From NCBI GenBank assembly GCA_030685235.1, contig MU839111.1:310001-374000 (forward strand): a stretch of 64,000 bases of DNA, written 5' to 3'. Positions 54,560 through 64,000 of the stretch are shown here, piece by piece; position 1 is the stretch's first letter; each line of letters starts with the position of its first letter. Below the pieces are notes generated by a model. That model saw only the letters and a program-made list of their open reading frames with translations. It was not told where the DNA came from and searched no databases. The DNA comes from Copromyces sp. CBS 386.78 (Eukaryota; Ascomycota; Sordariomycetes; Sordariales; Sordariaceae). Both the position numbers and the translations under genes were made by a program.

Positions 54560-54825
54560 ACTATAAAAGTTCGTAAAATTAGTAAATCGCCTACCCCTAT
54601 ACCGAAAGAGGGTAAGCGGTTTACTTTGTAGAATTACTAATTATTTATATATATAAATATAAGTAGGCGGTTTACTAATTTTACGAACTTTTATAATATT
54701 TATTTTATAAAATTACTAATTATTTACATATATAAATATAGGTAGGCGGTTAACTAGTTTTACGAATTTTTATAGTATTCGTTTTATAAAATTATTAATT
54801 ATTTACATATATAAATAGAAGTATT
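54560..54825. repeat. ~80-bp tandem array with an inverted leading copy
   Basis: Units with GTAGGCGGTTTACTAATTTT, then ACGAA-TTTTTATA, TTTTATAAAATTACTAATTA and TTTACATATATAAATATA repeat from about 54610 to 54825 (one partial, two full). The first part, CTATAAAAGTTCGTAAAATT AGTAAATCGCCTAC at 54560-54592, is the same unit in reverse complement, so the array begins with an inverted repeat. Confidence 0.7.
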
Positions 54826-55062
54826 TAATTTATTATAAACAAATAATTAATTATTTAGGCGTTAATAAGAGGTTAGGGATTACTTAATAACCTTTCGATT
54901 ACTAATTATATATTTATTTTATAGAGTAAAGAATTATAAGTTATTTACGTTATATAGGTAGAAGTATATAGTTGGCTGCGAAAATGACGTTAATGTAAAT
55001 ATATAATAATGCGAGGTCGTTAAATATATTTTGTATTCTGTACGCTGACGTAGTGCTGTTTC

Positions 55063-55074
55063 GGGTTAGGGTTA
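55063..55074 (+). repeat. Two telomere-like repeat units
   Basis: GGGTTAGGGTTA lies at the right boundary of the AT-rich island, where GC content returns to normal. TTAGGG is the usual telomere repeat in these fungi. Two units may be chance. Confidence 0.35.
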
Positions 55075-55135
55075 TACCTGAGTGAATATTGAGGGGGGGG
55101 GTCGCCTGGGCTAGACACCCAAAAGTGGCCGCTCA

Positions 55136-55181
55136 ACCGCTACCGCTACCGCTACCGCTACCGCTAAGTACCGCTACCGCT
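55136..55181 (+). repeat. CCGCTA hexanucleotide microsatellite
   Basis: About seven tandem CCGCTA units, interrupted once by AGTA. It begins ~70 bp outside the AT-rich island. Confidence 0.8.
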
Positions 55182-57192
55182 CCATCTCCGCAAGAATCTC
55201 CCCGCCCGGATACGACCCGACCGCTAACCACCCACGCTTTTCCACTACCAGTCCCAGGGCACTCCTGCCAATCTCCAACAACCCGCACCCGACAAGGGGA
55301 ACAAGAAAGCCAAAGACCACCCAGACGACAAGACATCCACGACAACGGCACATCTCTACACCTGCAAGCACAACACACACGCACGAGACTGGAGTGATAA
55401 TCGTCCACCAGACACACGGCACTGGACACAAACAAGCAAGACATCCGACACCACTCGGAGACCATTTATCCGTCCTGGTAGAGTAAAACCTTCAAGGTAC
55501 GTTACGACGGCACCTCAGCCAGCTCGAGCCCAGGTCCATCACCATCACCATTTCTGTCTCTAGCAGTACCGGCCACGGCTAGCACGCCCGACCAAGCACC
55601 ACCACACACACCACGCACCCGTCACCCGTCACGCCTTGACCCTGCTGCCCTCCCACTTGTGCCCGTTTCCACCTTTCTGCTCTCCACTTCCATTCAGGTT
55701 CCATTCCATTGCTCGCGCCCCCAGCAATCCCACCTCGGCTTCCCTGCGCAACACCATCCGAACTCCGGCCTATTCATTCGCGATATACCATAATACCTTG
55801 GCTGGCCAGCTAAACCATCTCCAGTACCTGTACGTACATCATTGCTGTCGGATACACCACGGCTGTGCGCGCAGTCCCATCCCCGTCCGCTATCTCGAAC
55901 GACGCGTTTACGACCAACGAACGACGACTCCATCTGCTGCACCTTCGGGCCGCCCCCCGCCCCCTTCGAATCTCCTCGGGCACGCTCACCGATCGATTGT
56001 TTCGTCGTCGCATGCGCTGCCCATCATTACGGTTGTCCGACCGAGACATGCGCCCTTGTCTGCTATCCCATATCAAGGTTGTCGATAGGAGGCTAGGATA
56101 GAGACAAGTTAGGAACTACAATCACTACGTCCCCTTTGACGGGCGGGCAAATGAGGAGGAAACCGGCTGGTGTTGGCGATCCACACACAACACCGCGATA
56201 GCGATCGAACCGCCGCCGCTTGATATTCTTGACTGTTGCTGCCGCACGCGCACGCGTTTCTCCCAGAACAGAGAGAGAGTCGCAAACACATTGATGACTG
56301 GTTAGGTATGCCATTTCCCTGACTTCTTTCTGTCTTCTGGCGACGAATTGCGGTCGTTTGCTGCGTCTCTTGCGTCTGCTTTGTTTTTGTGTTCCAATTG
56401 CCCCGCAAACCCAAAAGTTGAGGTTGGGATCAGTTGGACCCCAAGGGACCTCACCTCGCAAAGCTGCGATCCCACTTTGTCGCGTTAGCCATATCTCCAT
56501 GTAGACAGACGGGTGCCCTGACGACTGCTTTCCCTTCTGTTGCTTTTCCTTTGCATGAGGAATGCCGCATGCTAATTGTGCGAATTGCCAGACCCTATTG
56601 CAAACCAGAAACCCGGCTATTGTGAAGGTCGACCCGCCTTCCATCCCATCTTCGTCGCATGTTTGCATGGAATAACCTATTCATACAACCCCACGCATCC
56701 CGCACAATACGAACCCTCTGCGACTTTCTGAACCCGAGTTGACGACCGAATCTTACCTACGCTTTACTCTACTTCGACTCAGTCTACAACTCTTTTTCAC
56801 TTCGTCAACGAACGACAGCTACGAAATCCAACACGCAATATCTCTGCAATTCTCGATTGCCGCGCCTAATCTTCGAACCTTCCACAACGAGACGAGTAAC
56901 ACGACATACCCCGACTTGCGCTTCCCCGGAGTCCAATGTGCCAACGATGAAAAGAACGATGGAAGGAGCGGAAAAGAATGCAGACAAATTGGCTAAGCGT
57001 ATATTACCACAACGTCCGCACCACCTTACTTTGTCCCTGACGGACAAGTACCCCGAGCCTGCTGGCTTCTGGTTTACCGGGAAGAGTCACCGTCTCCAAT
57101 ACACTACATTCCTCTCGGATTGCGATCGAGGCATCCTCATCACGCGGCCCTCGTATGACATTTGCGAGGAGCCCCCGAGCGCCCCAAGCGCT
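55182..57192. promoter_or_regulatory. Long upstream region of the gene at 57193
   Basis: CT- and CA-rich DNA like long fungal promoters and leaders. In-frame ATGs upstream of 57193 exist (for example 56947) but without a conserved-looking extension. Frames in 55636-56668 overlap on both strands and are not supported as genes. Confidence 0.45.
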
Positions 57193-59796
57193 ATGCCTCC
57201 AAAACCGGCTCTCCCTAACGGGGAGGCCAAGAAGAAACTCTCGTTGAAGGATTACCAGAAGTGGAGGAAGCAGTCACCCCAGGACCCTTCTGCTACACCA
57301 AAGGCCGATGCCAAGCCTGAGGCCAAGGGTGACACAAAAGTCAATGGCACAGTGGAACGAAGTGCACCGGTAAAGGAGAACGTCAAGCCTGATGACGCCA
57401 AGGCAAAGACGAAGCCTGTGAGGACAGAGGAGAGAGAGCCAGAAAAGCCCCGTATCACGGTCAATGGAGACAGCGTGCGAAGCTCCCATACCCAATCTCA
57501 GGTTGAGGTCGATGGTCGAAAACGGCCTGCAGATACCGAGCGCGACCAACACAAGCGGCCCAGGCCGGATACTAACCACGAGTCATCACGTCTTCCCCCG
57601 AAGCCGGAGGCACCACGAAATCGCCTGAGCGATAGAACCGACAAGGATGCCAGAAAGGAATCCCTACACCCGACGACCAATGGACAGGCGCGCACTGTCG
57701 CAGACAGGGAGCGTGATGTCAGCGCTTCTCCCAAGTCTACGATCCTAGTGAACGGTTCGAAGTCCTATAAGGAGAGCACGCCAGTCTCACCACGGAGGAA
57801 GCGAGATACAGCGTCAAAAGCACCTGTGCCAGCATTACTGTCGCCTCTGCACCCTTCCCTACTCGCAGGCGAGTCGGATAAGCCAAAATCGAAGAAGCCG
57901 GCAGAAAAGGCCCCGCCGAGGTCTCTGAAGATTGACAACTCGAAGAAGAAGTTTGAGATCCCGGCGCTCTTGTCTCCTACTTTGCCTGCGATTGTCGAGG
58001 AGGAGCTGGCACGCAAGTTCAAGATCACACCGTCCAAGGCTGAGTCTAGGGACATCAAGACCCAGCTACCAGATTCGCCTAGCATCGCGAGGAAGACCAA
58101 GGTGAAGGCTGAGCCTATCGAGGAGGAAGACGAAGAGGAGGAGGAACCAGAACCTTCCTTGATCGTCACGTTGAAACTTAAAAAAGCGAATGCCAAGAGG
58201 GCAAAGGATCTCCTTAGCCTGCCTTCCAAGGCTGTGAAGGATGCGTTGAGGAAGGAGCGCACAGCTGCACGAGCAGAGGCTACTCCCCCACCTGCTCGAA
58301 AACGACCACGCGCCCCGGACGACACACCCGCAGAATCTGTTGCGGCAAAGCGACCCAAGACAGCAATTGGCGACACAGTCATCGCCAGACCAACAGGCAT
58401 GACGACACCACTCAAACCCACCGCACCGGCCATGTCCCGGGTGCCATCAACTCAATCCCAGAACGCAACACCTGGGCCGCCTCCGACGAGACACATCACA
58501 CCCGGTATGGGCGAGCGCTCGTCGGTACCGCCTCTGCCGCCCCCATCAGCCGAGACTGCACCGTTCCGCGAGCGAGACGTCGAGTATCGCGCATACGGAA
58601 GCAAACTGAAGCACCAGCGTGACGCAGTTGACGCACAGCTCCGCGACCCAGCCAAGCTCAAGAACCTTTCATCAGCCGCCGCGACTCTGGAGACAAAGCG
58701 CGCCATGGTCCTCCATATCGAAATGGTCATGGCCTACATGATCGCGTTTTATAACGGCAACCACGCTCGGATGATGGACCGCCGGGCGCCCGACTTTGCC
58801 ACCTGGGAGTCTCTGGTCCCGCACTTCAGCGAGCTGAAGAAGCGCGTCTACAGCGTCCGGCCATTCCGGATCCTCACGACACAGCTGTTCGCCGTCATGC
58901 TCGAGCACATCACCGCAACCTTTAGCCAGGCTGACCAGGCGACGGCCCCGGCGCTGCTTGCTAGGTGGCAAAAGCTGGAGCGCCTGAGACCCGAGGTCTG
59001 GCATGAACTTTATGGAGTGGCTGATTTCGTGGATGACAAGCGGGTGAAGATGACGGTTGGGCCGTGGACCAAGATCGAGGAGGCGGTGCTCAGCGCCATG
59101 GGCGTCATGAAGAGGTGGGCCGAGATTGAGGAGGTTAAGTGGACGCCTATGATCATGAAGCCCGAGATGGCGGCTGAGGCGAAGAAGGAGAAGGACAAGG
59201 ACTTGAAAGAAAAGGAGCATCACGGCCAACAACAGCCGAAGGAAAAGGAGAAGGATCATCAGCCGCAGCGGGATAGGGAGCGTGAGCGTGAGCGCGAACG
59301 CGAACGGGACCGGGATCGAGAGAGAGAACGTGACCGCGACCGAGATCGTGATAGGGACAGGGAACCGCAACATCATCGAGAACCGCACCGTGATCGCGAG
59401 AAGGAGCGCGACAGAGCCGACAGGGTGAGGGACATGAGCCGTGACCGGGTCCGCGACCGCGAGCGAGGTGATCGAGGAGGTGGCGAACGGGACCGACCAC
59501 CACCTAGAGAACGTGATCCCAGGGACATCGTCCGAGGCGGAGTCGGACATCCAGTCAAAGAGATTCGCGATCGCGACCGCGACAGGCTGTACAACGACGG
59601 TAGATCCTCGGCCAGGGGCCGAGACAGAGAGAGGGAGAGGTCCAGGACGCGGGATAGGGATATGGGTATTGGTGGACATATGGGTGGTCGCGGCGATCCG
59701 CCGCCAATGCGCTCGGTGGATTTGAGGTTACCGCTGCCGCCGCCTCCGCCGCATCACCATGGCTTACCGCCGCCGAGGACGAATGGGTATAGGTAG
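57193..59796 (+). CDS. Large charged protein with R/D/E repeat tail
   Basis: 867 residues from ATG 57193 (MPPKPALPNGEAKKKLSLKD, then YQKWRKQ). The frame is open 112 codons farther up, but that part looks like leader; 56947 would be the alternative start. The N-terminal S-L-K-D-Y-x-x-W/R-x-K box recurs in fungal proteins of unknown function. Residues ~20-430 are disordered, P/K/S-rich with repeated P-A-L-L-S-P-x-L-P/H-P (two copies). Residues ~455-620 look globular and helical: E-Y-R-A-Y-G-S-K-L-K-H-Q-R-D, then K-R-A-M-V-L-H-I-E-M-V-M-A-Y-M-I-A-F-Y. The tail is R-E-R-E-R-D-R-D repeats, as in splicing and RNA-processing proteins, ending in a P/H-rich stretch. I do not recognise the globular family. 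A nuclear, RNA-related role is inferred from the tail only. Confidence 0.8.
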   Translation: MPPKPALPNGEAKKKLSLKDYQKWRKQSPQDPSATPKADAKPEAKGDTKVNGTVERSAPVKENVKPDDAKAKTKPVRTEEREPEKPRITVNGDSVRSSHTQSQVEVDGRKRPADTERDQHKRPRPDTNHESSRLPPKPEAPRNRLSDRTDKDARKESLHPTTNGQARTVADRERDVSASPKSTILVNGSKSYKESTPVSPRRKRDTASKAPVPALLSPLHPSLLAGESDKPKSKKPAEKAPPRSLKIDNSKKKFEIPALLSPTLPAIVEEELARKFKITPSKAESRDIKTQLPDSPSIARKTKVKAEPIEEEDEEEEEPEPSLIVTLKLKKANAKRAKDLLSLPSKAVKDALRKERTAARAEATPPPARKRPRAPDDTPAESVAAKRPKTAIGDTVIARPTGMTTPLKPTAPAMSRVPSTQSQNATPGPPPTRHITPGMGERSSVPPLPPPSAETAPFRERDVEYRAYGSKLKHQRDAVDAQLRDPAKLKNLSSAAATLETKRAMVLHIEMVMAYMIAFYNGNHARMMDRRAPDFATWESLVPHFSELKKRVYSVRPFRILTTQLFAVMLEHITATFSQADQATAPALLARWQKLERLRPEVWHELYGVADFVDDKRVKMTVGPWTKIEEAVLSAMGVMKRWAEIEEVKWTPMIMKPEMAAEAKKEKDKDLKEKEHHGQQQPKEKEKDHQPQRDRERERERERERDRDRERERDRDRDRDRDREPQHHREPHRDREKERDRADRVRDMSRDRVRDRERGDRGGGERDRPPPRERDPRDIVRGGVGHPVKEIRDRDRDRLYNDGRSSARGRDRERERSRTRDRDMGIGGHMGGRGDPPPMRSVDLRLPLPPPPPHHHGLPPPRTNGYR

Positions 59797-60664
59797 TGCT
59801 AAGCGCCTTGAGTTGCTGTGGAAGGCTGTTGGGTGGGCTCGTGGGTGGGGTGTGAAGATGGGGAGGAGGAGAACGAAGTAAAAGAGGAAGGGGTTAAAGA
59901 GGAAGAGGATGGATGGCGACGTGGATGAGCGGGAAAAGGAATGCATGACATGATACTGATCGCATGGAGCCGAGAGAGCCTTCACTGCGAACCTTGATTG
60001 AGATGTATTATGAGAGACAGAAACTGGATGATTGATTTCAAGTTCAGTTCAGTACAGTACAGTACAGGTCCCACAGTCCATGGTACAAAGGTACGATAAC
60101 ACGGTAGTACAAAAGGCACAAGGAGAAATAGCCTATAGCCTATGGGGCGGGGCATCCATATGTGTAGAGTGAAGAGGCGGGAGTCTCTTGAAAGGAAGGT
60201 TTTACTAGCTAAAATTCATTTGCTCTACTCGCTCTACTTCGGTCCAACTTGTACTTTTCGTTCTCTGTCATCCAAGTGCCCAACGCAAAGCGAACGTAAA
60301 TGAACATAGGTACATACCTCCTAGCCATGTCCCGGACTACGTGAGCATGTTCCTCTCGGTTTCCCCGGCAGAGGTCTAATGTCACCCAACTAAGGTATCT
60401 ATATAGAGGTATGTTTGAACGCTTAAACTTTAAGGTCAACAATTCAATACAGGATTATTTGTTCAGTTGTTTATTTGTTAGTTTGGTTCTTCGACCATAC
60501 AACGGCTAAACAAAGGAAGGAGTTTCGGAGCTAGCTCTCATTGGCCTTTTCAGCAGAGCAGAGCAGAGGAGAGGAACTGTGTCCTCCGTTCCAAGGCGAC
60601 ATGAATACAGCAGGACGGGACCATGGCAAGAAGGGTTTATTTAGAAATAGGACGCTACATATAT

Positions 60665-60688
60665 GTCTGTCTGTCTGTCTGTCTGTCT
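60665..60688 (+). repeat. GTCT tetranucleotide microsatellite
   Basis: About six perfect GTCT units, likely length-variable between strains. Confidence 0.8.
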
Positions 60689-60983
60689 ATCTTGGTCTCC
60701 TTCAAGGCCTTCGAGAGAGCGGAAGATATGAATCAGTCTATAACAGTGTTTACCCGAAAGAAAGAAAGCTGAATAATCCCCTTTCTTTTTAGAGTACAGC
60801 TTTGGCTTTTTCATACCAGACTATACCTATAAAAAATAAAAAAAAAAAAAACAACAAAAAAAATAAAAAATAAAAAAGGGTCTTTGAATAGTACAACACA
60901 TACCTTTCAAATAGCATGTCTTCGGCCTCTTAAAGCCTTGTGTGAAGCACATCTCCTGATGTCTCCTTCTCTATTTTCTTCTC

Positions 60984-61035
60984 CCCCCCCCCTTTTTTTT
61001 TTGTTTTTTTTTGTTTGTTTGTTTGTTTGTTTGTT
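60984..61035 (+). repeat. Poly-C/poly-T tract followed by GTTT repeats
   Basis: C10, then T-rich DNA with single G interruptions, then about six GTTT units. Simple sequence only. Confidence 0.75.
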
Positions 61036-62134
61036 CTTTGCTCTCGGAGAACCGGTGCAAGTCAACACATGAAGAAATCAGTGTTGGGCTGTAGGACGTA
61101 AGTAGAGGTGCGTTTAATCTCTAGTTGGGAGCTCTACTCTTTCAACGGAGGGTGGGGGGATTGGGTGGTCACACAGCCACGCAGAATGAGGTACGCATGG
61201 AGCGGATGGATAGATGTTCCTATGACTATGCTGTCGAAAGGCCTGAGTGACTTTGTGTTGAACACACTCGAGAGGAGATCTGAGTCACTGAGCTCAGCTC
61301 AATGGTGTGTTTGTTTGTGTGAGTTTCCTTGTGGTCGTCACAACTGCCCGAGCATTCAAGCGCAAGTATCTTTAACTTTGTTCATTGTGGTTGGCAGGCT
61401 ATACCATGCAATGGCTTCCCTATCCTGACCTTTTCTCCAGTTTTGATCGTAACACTCCGAATTTCAATAACCCCAGAGCCCCCGGCTCAGGTATCGTAGA
61501 CGGAGAAAGATATCCTTAACCCATGAATCCCTATTATGTACAGAAAATGAACTCGTTTCAACCGCCTCCTTCCTTTCCTCAGTCCATAGAAACATCAAAG
61601 AGTGAGGAAGAAGAGAAAGGCGTTCATTAGTGATTGGGAGCAACGTAAACATGCTTGAGGAATGTTTCACCAACAAGCAGTGAAGTTCATTCCCATTCGA
61701 GGTTCGTTTCGAACCACCGACATCATCGTCTTTTTCTCTTCCATATGCTCATAAAATGAATGTATGCTCTTACTCATGGTATCATAAAACTCCCAACATC
61801 GAGCCATTAAGACGTAGCTGCCGAGAAAAGCGTCGACAGCTAGTGAAAGAAAACCCTTCGTTTCCGGCATTGTGCTGAACGAAAAACACGGTTCGTCATC
61901 CAGTCGATTCGTAGTCGTAGCCGCTTCCACATATGCGGAATAAGATTGGAAAGATGGCACCGTGAAAACGAGAGGTCGAGATGAACCCCATTCAAGCTAG
62001 GCAATGCATGATAATGATGCCTGGCTTATCCTGGTAATGCATATTCCAGATGCATGACGAAGAAAAATAATTATTGTGGTATTGGTGCCAAACCCAACTC
62101 TCCGGTTCAAGCATCAGCCCAGGTTGTCATTCCC

Positions 62135-63607
62135 TCATAGCCAGAAGGTGAAGAAGAGCATGACACCGACCAGACCAGCGCTCATACCCGTCAGCTCCTT
62201 GTTCATAGGAGCCGGGTTCTTGGTCGAGATAGGCGAGGCGCTTCCAGCAGGCTGGGAAACCTCAGCTTCCTCGGTGGCGGTGGGCTTGGGCGCATTGGTA
62301 GTAAAGGTCTGGCCGATAGTGGGCAGAGCAACGTTGCCGTTGATCAACCAGCCCTGCACGCCGGAAGTGGGGCAGGCTCTGGTCGAGACGTGCTTGGCAT
62401 CGTAGTCGGACCTCTTGATGCCGGTGGGGGTGATGGTAGCCCACTGGCTCTGGAGGTTGGTGAAGTCGGGAAGGACGGGGGTGGGGGTGCCGGCGCGGGT
62501 GAAGCCGCCCTCGATGTTCTCGCCGGTGGCTGTCGGCTCCAGCTTGGGACCGTACGAGATCAGGCCGTAGTGGTTCTCCTCCTCGATCCACTCGTAGATG
62601 AGCGCGCCGCTCCAGTCGTTGACCATCTCGGGACCGAAGATGGCGTTCTGATCGCCAAATAGCCTGGGGCCTGGCACGTTGCAGCCGGTCTCCGAGAAAA
62701 AGATGGGAACGGGGAAGTCCTTAGCCATGATCTGCAGGTTGGCATAGCCGGACTCGGCATACTTGGTGGGGTCGCACCATTCGTACGAGTTAAGGGCGAA
62801 GAAGTCGACGTTCTCGGAGGAGTTGCCGCCGCAGGTCAGATAATCCTGCAACATTGGCCTTAATCTGTGTCACAGTTAGCTTTATGTCTCTCATTTCACG
62901 TCCGGGAGTCCAAGGGCAACTTACTCAGCAATGTCGGCGGCCGAGTAACCGATGGGGACCTTGCGATACTTCTTCTTGTCGCGGTAGGCCTTCATGTCGC
63001 GAGTAGCGGCCTTGATGTAGGGGGCGGCCTGAGACTGGTCGGCCTGGATGATGATCTCGTTGCCGACGAAGAAGCCCAGGACGTTGTCGTACTTGATAAA
63101 GGCATCCATGACCTCGGCGTACCTATCATGCTGGGTCTGGTTCCACCAAGGATCGTTCTGTAGGCGTTGTTAGCATCATGGGACTCCTTTCAAGAGTCAG
63201 GCAGAGACGTACGGGCAAGATGTAGGTGTCAAAGGTATCCAAATCGATCAAGGGATAGATGCCGGCCTTGTCGAAAACCTCCATGCAGCCATCGTGGTTT
63301 GCCGAGGGATCAACATGGTAGACACGGATCGAGTTGGCGCCAAGCTTCTCCATGAGGGCGGCATCGCGCTTGCACTGCTCGGTGTCGATCAAGGGATCCG
63401 CAGGGGTGAGCTGGTAGGCAATTCCTGGGCCATTGTTAGCCAAGTTTCACGGTGATTGGAGGGGCAAGTATGGAGAAATGAATAATTACCCTTGAGGAAG
63501 AATTGGTCGCCTTTGCTGGTGAAGAACTTATTTCCCACAGCTTCAATGGTGGGGAGTGCATGCGTGACGGCAGCGCCGACTACGGCGGATAGGAGTGATG
63601 CCCTCAT
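62135..63607 (-). CDS. GH72 beta-1,3-glucanosyltransferase, GPI-anchored
   Basis: Model complement(join(62135..62858,62925..63157,63213..63424,63490..63607)), 428 residues. The signal peptide is MRASLLSAVVGAAVTHALP. The mature start V-G-N-K-F-F ... F-F-L-K-G-I-A-Y-Q matches the Gas/Gel family. Conserved blocks: C-K-R-D-A, N-S-I-R-V-Y, N-D-P-W-W-N, and G-F-F-V-G-N-E, where E144 is the likely acid/base. F-F-S-E-T-G-C holds E244, the likely nucleophile, 100 residues on as expected. The C-terminal S/T/P-rich segment and hydrophobic tail (~405-428) fit GPI anchoring. There is no Cys-rich X8/CBM43 module after the catalytic domain, so it is of the short subfamily. The enzyme cuts and re-joins beta-1,3-glucan chains at the cell wall. 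Exon junctions are canonical (donors GTAATT, GTACGT and GTAAGT; AG acceptors). The exact gel/gas paralogue is not assigned. Confidence 0.93.
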
Positions 63608-64000
63608 AATGAATATCGATGAACCGTAAAAATGGAGCCGTCCAAAAAGATATCGACTGGCTGGCAACCTAAATGATGGTTGGGGAAGGGAAGAGGTAAA
63701 GAATACTCTTTCGCTTTTCCGTTCGCGGTGAGTGAGGGGGGTGGGTCCAAACGACAAACGCTTTCAGTTGGCGGTTTCGTGTAAAATGAGTAGGTGCTCC
63801 TGAGGAACCGAAGGTTCGTCCCGTCTCTTGTCCTTCCGCCTTAGCTCTGCGCTTGCTCGACTCGCACTTGCCAAACTGAATTGGAAATTTGCGACAGCGA
63901 ATGTGTGACCGATAAGTCGACCGATAACGATGGAATGCTGGAAACAATGATCCCTTGTCGTCGTCGTCCAAGATGCAATCTCCCAAATCCAATGCGTCTC
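63608..64000. promoter_or_regulatory. Upstream region of the GH72 gene
   Basis: Leader and promoter side of the GH72 gene at the right edge of the window. No clear TATA box and no other gene are supported. Confidence 0.45.

Larger units (their letters stand above)
43906..55060. repeat. RIP-mutated AT-rich repeat island
   Basis: About 11 kb made almost entirely of TTA, TAA and TATA. No open frame exceeds ~75 codons. The retained C and G are largely in CpG or in runs (GGG, CCC), while CpA and TpG are rare, which is the product of CpA-to-TpA mutation in duplicated DNA. Some stretches show the ghost of coding sequence: near 45050-45950 a frame with A-K-K-K-V-T-K-K-A-E-R and N-K-G-K-G-I-N-K-F-R-K-K is broken by TAA/TAG where CAA, CAG or TGG would be expected. 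It is likely one or several dead transposons, silenced heterochromatin in life. Composition is not uniform: 46.2-47.75 kb is almost free of G and C, unlike its flanks. Confidence 0.88.
59797..62134. other. Intergenic region with simple repeats
   Basis: No supported gene. It contains CAGTA/CAGTT repeats (~60040-60066), (GTCT)n at 60665-60688, poly-A mixed tracts at 60827-60876, poly-C/poly-T and (GTTT)n at 60984-61035. A minus-strand frame at 61960-61667 starts with GTG and lacks features; I reject it as a gene. Confidence 0.5.

Noticed and set aside
43906..55060. Centromere core
   Set aside because: Composition would fit, but centromeres in these fungi are far longer and this block is bounded on both sides by normal DNA within 11 kb. 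A dispersed RIP island is simpler.
55636..56668. Possible small genes in the leader region of the gene at 57193
   Set aside because: Several mutually overlapping frames of similar length on both strands in CT-rich DNA; none has recognisable content.
58672..59679. 335-codon minus-strand frame inside the charged-protein gene
   Set aside because: Antisense of the R/D/E repeat and helical regions; the composition mirrors the sense codons and it has no domain.
61667..61960. 97-codon minus frame downstream of the GH72 gene
   Set aside because: It begins with GTG, has no ATG in good context until well inside, no domain, and lies in a repeat-rich intergenic region.

Overview
The window looks like nuclear DNA of a filamentous ascomycete, most likely Sordariales and Neurospora-like. 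The reasons are short phase-consistent introns (about 50-110 nt, with branch sites such as GACTAAC or GCTAAC), C-ending codon preference, recognisable eukaryotic housekeeping genes, and an 11-kb very AT-rich block whose surviving C+G is mostly CpG while CpA/TpG are scarce. That last pattern is the footprint of repeat-induced point mutation (RIP). The genus is inference. I see no bacterial operons, CRISPR arrays or phage.

Layout. (1) 0-11 kb: a cluster of small, fast-evolving genes, each with a short Myb/SANT-like helical module (W/aromatic-rich, ending in an [A]-[V/I/L]-[R/L] followed by an intron). Four reading units lie on the minus strand (partial start at 25; 776-250; 1494-1019, possibly one or two genes; 3515-2138 with an AT-hook) and two on the plus strand (5830-6734 and 8607-11020). 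Their C-terminal tails are low complexity (Q, A, N, S, K/E). (2) 11-23.5 kb: about 12 kb of normal GC content without a convincing intact gene. It is packed with decayed gene fragments, including at least four separated pieces of a DED1/DDX3-type DEAD-box RNA helicase on both strands, diverged duplicate pairs and many short tandem duplications. These relics are not AT-shifted. (3) 23.7-26.1 kb: a five-exon predicted membrane glycoprotein with one GC-AG intron. (4) 26.1-28.9 kb: intergenic DNA with G-runs, a 14-bp hairpin-forming tandem repeat and a tRNA-like remnant.

(5) 28.9-42.1 kb: the conserved core. It holds an F-box/LRR-like protein (-), tRNA-Arg(ACG) (-), UFD1 (-), a LIN1/CD2BP2-type GYF-domain protein (+), the AAA+ ATPase RVB2/RuvB-like 2 (-) and a long coiled-coil protein (+). 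These serve ubiquitin-dependent degradation (F-box, UFD1), splicing (LIN1) and chromatin remodelling (RVB2); they are neighbours, not an evident pathway. UFD1 and RVB2 both have tiny first exons (3 nt and 9 nt).

(6) 43.9-55.06 kb: RIP-mutated repeat island, with internal duplicated blocks, CCTTTA/AAAGGG-type minisatellite clusters and an ~80-bp tandem array near its right edge. (7) 55-59.8 kb: a long leader region and a large charged protein with an R/D/E repeat tail. (8) 62.1-63.6 kb (-): a four-exon GPI-anchored GH72 beta-1,3-glucanosyltransferase of cell-wall remodelling.

Most multi-exon models given here were checked by hand for splice consensus and frame: the exon sums are divisible by three for the Myb-like genes, the membrane protein, UFD1, RVB2, the coiled-coil protein and GH72.
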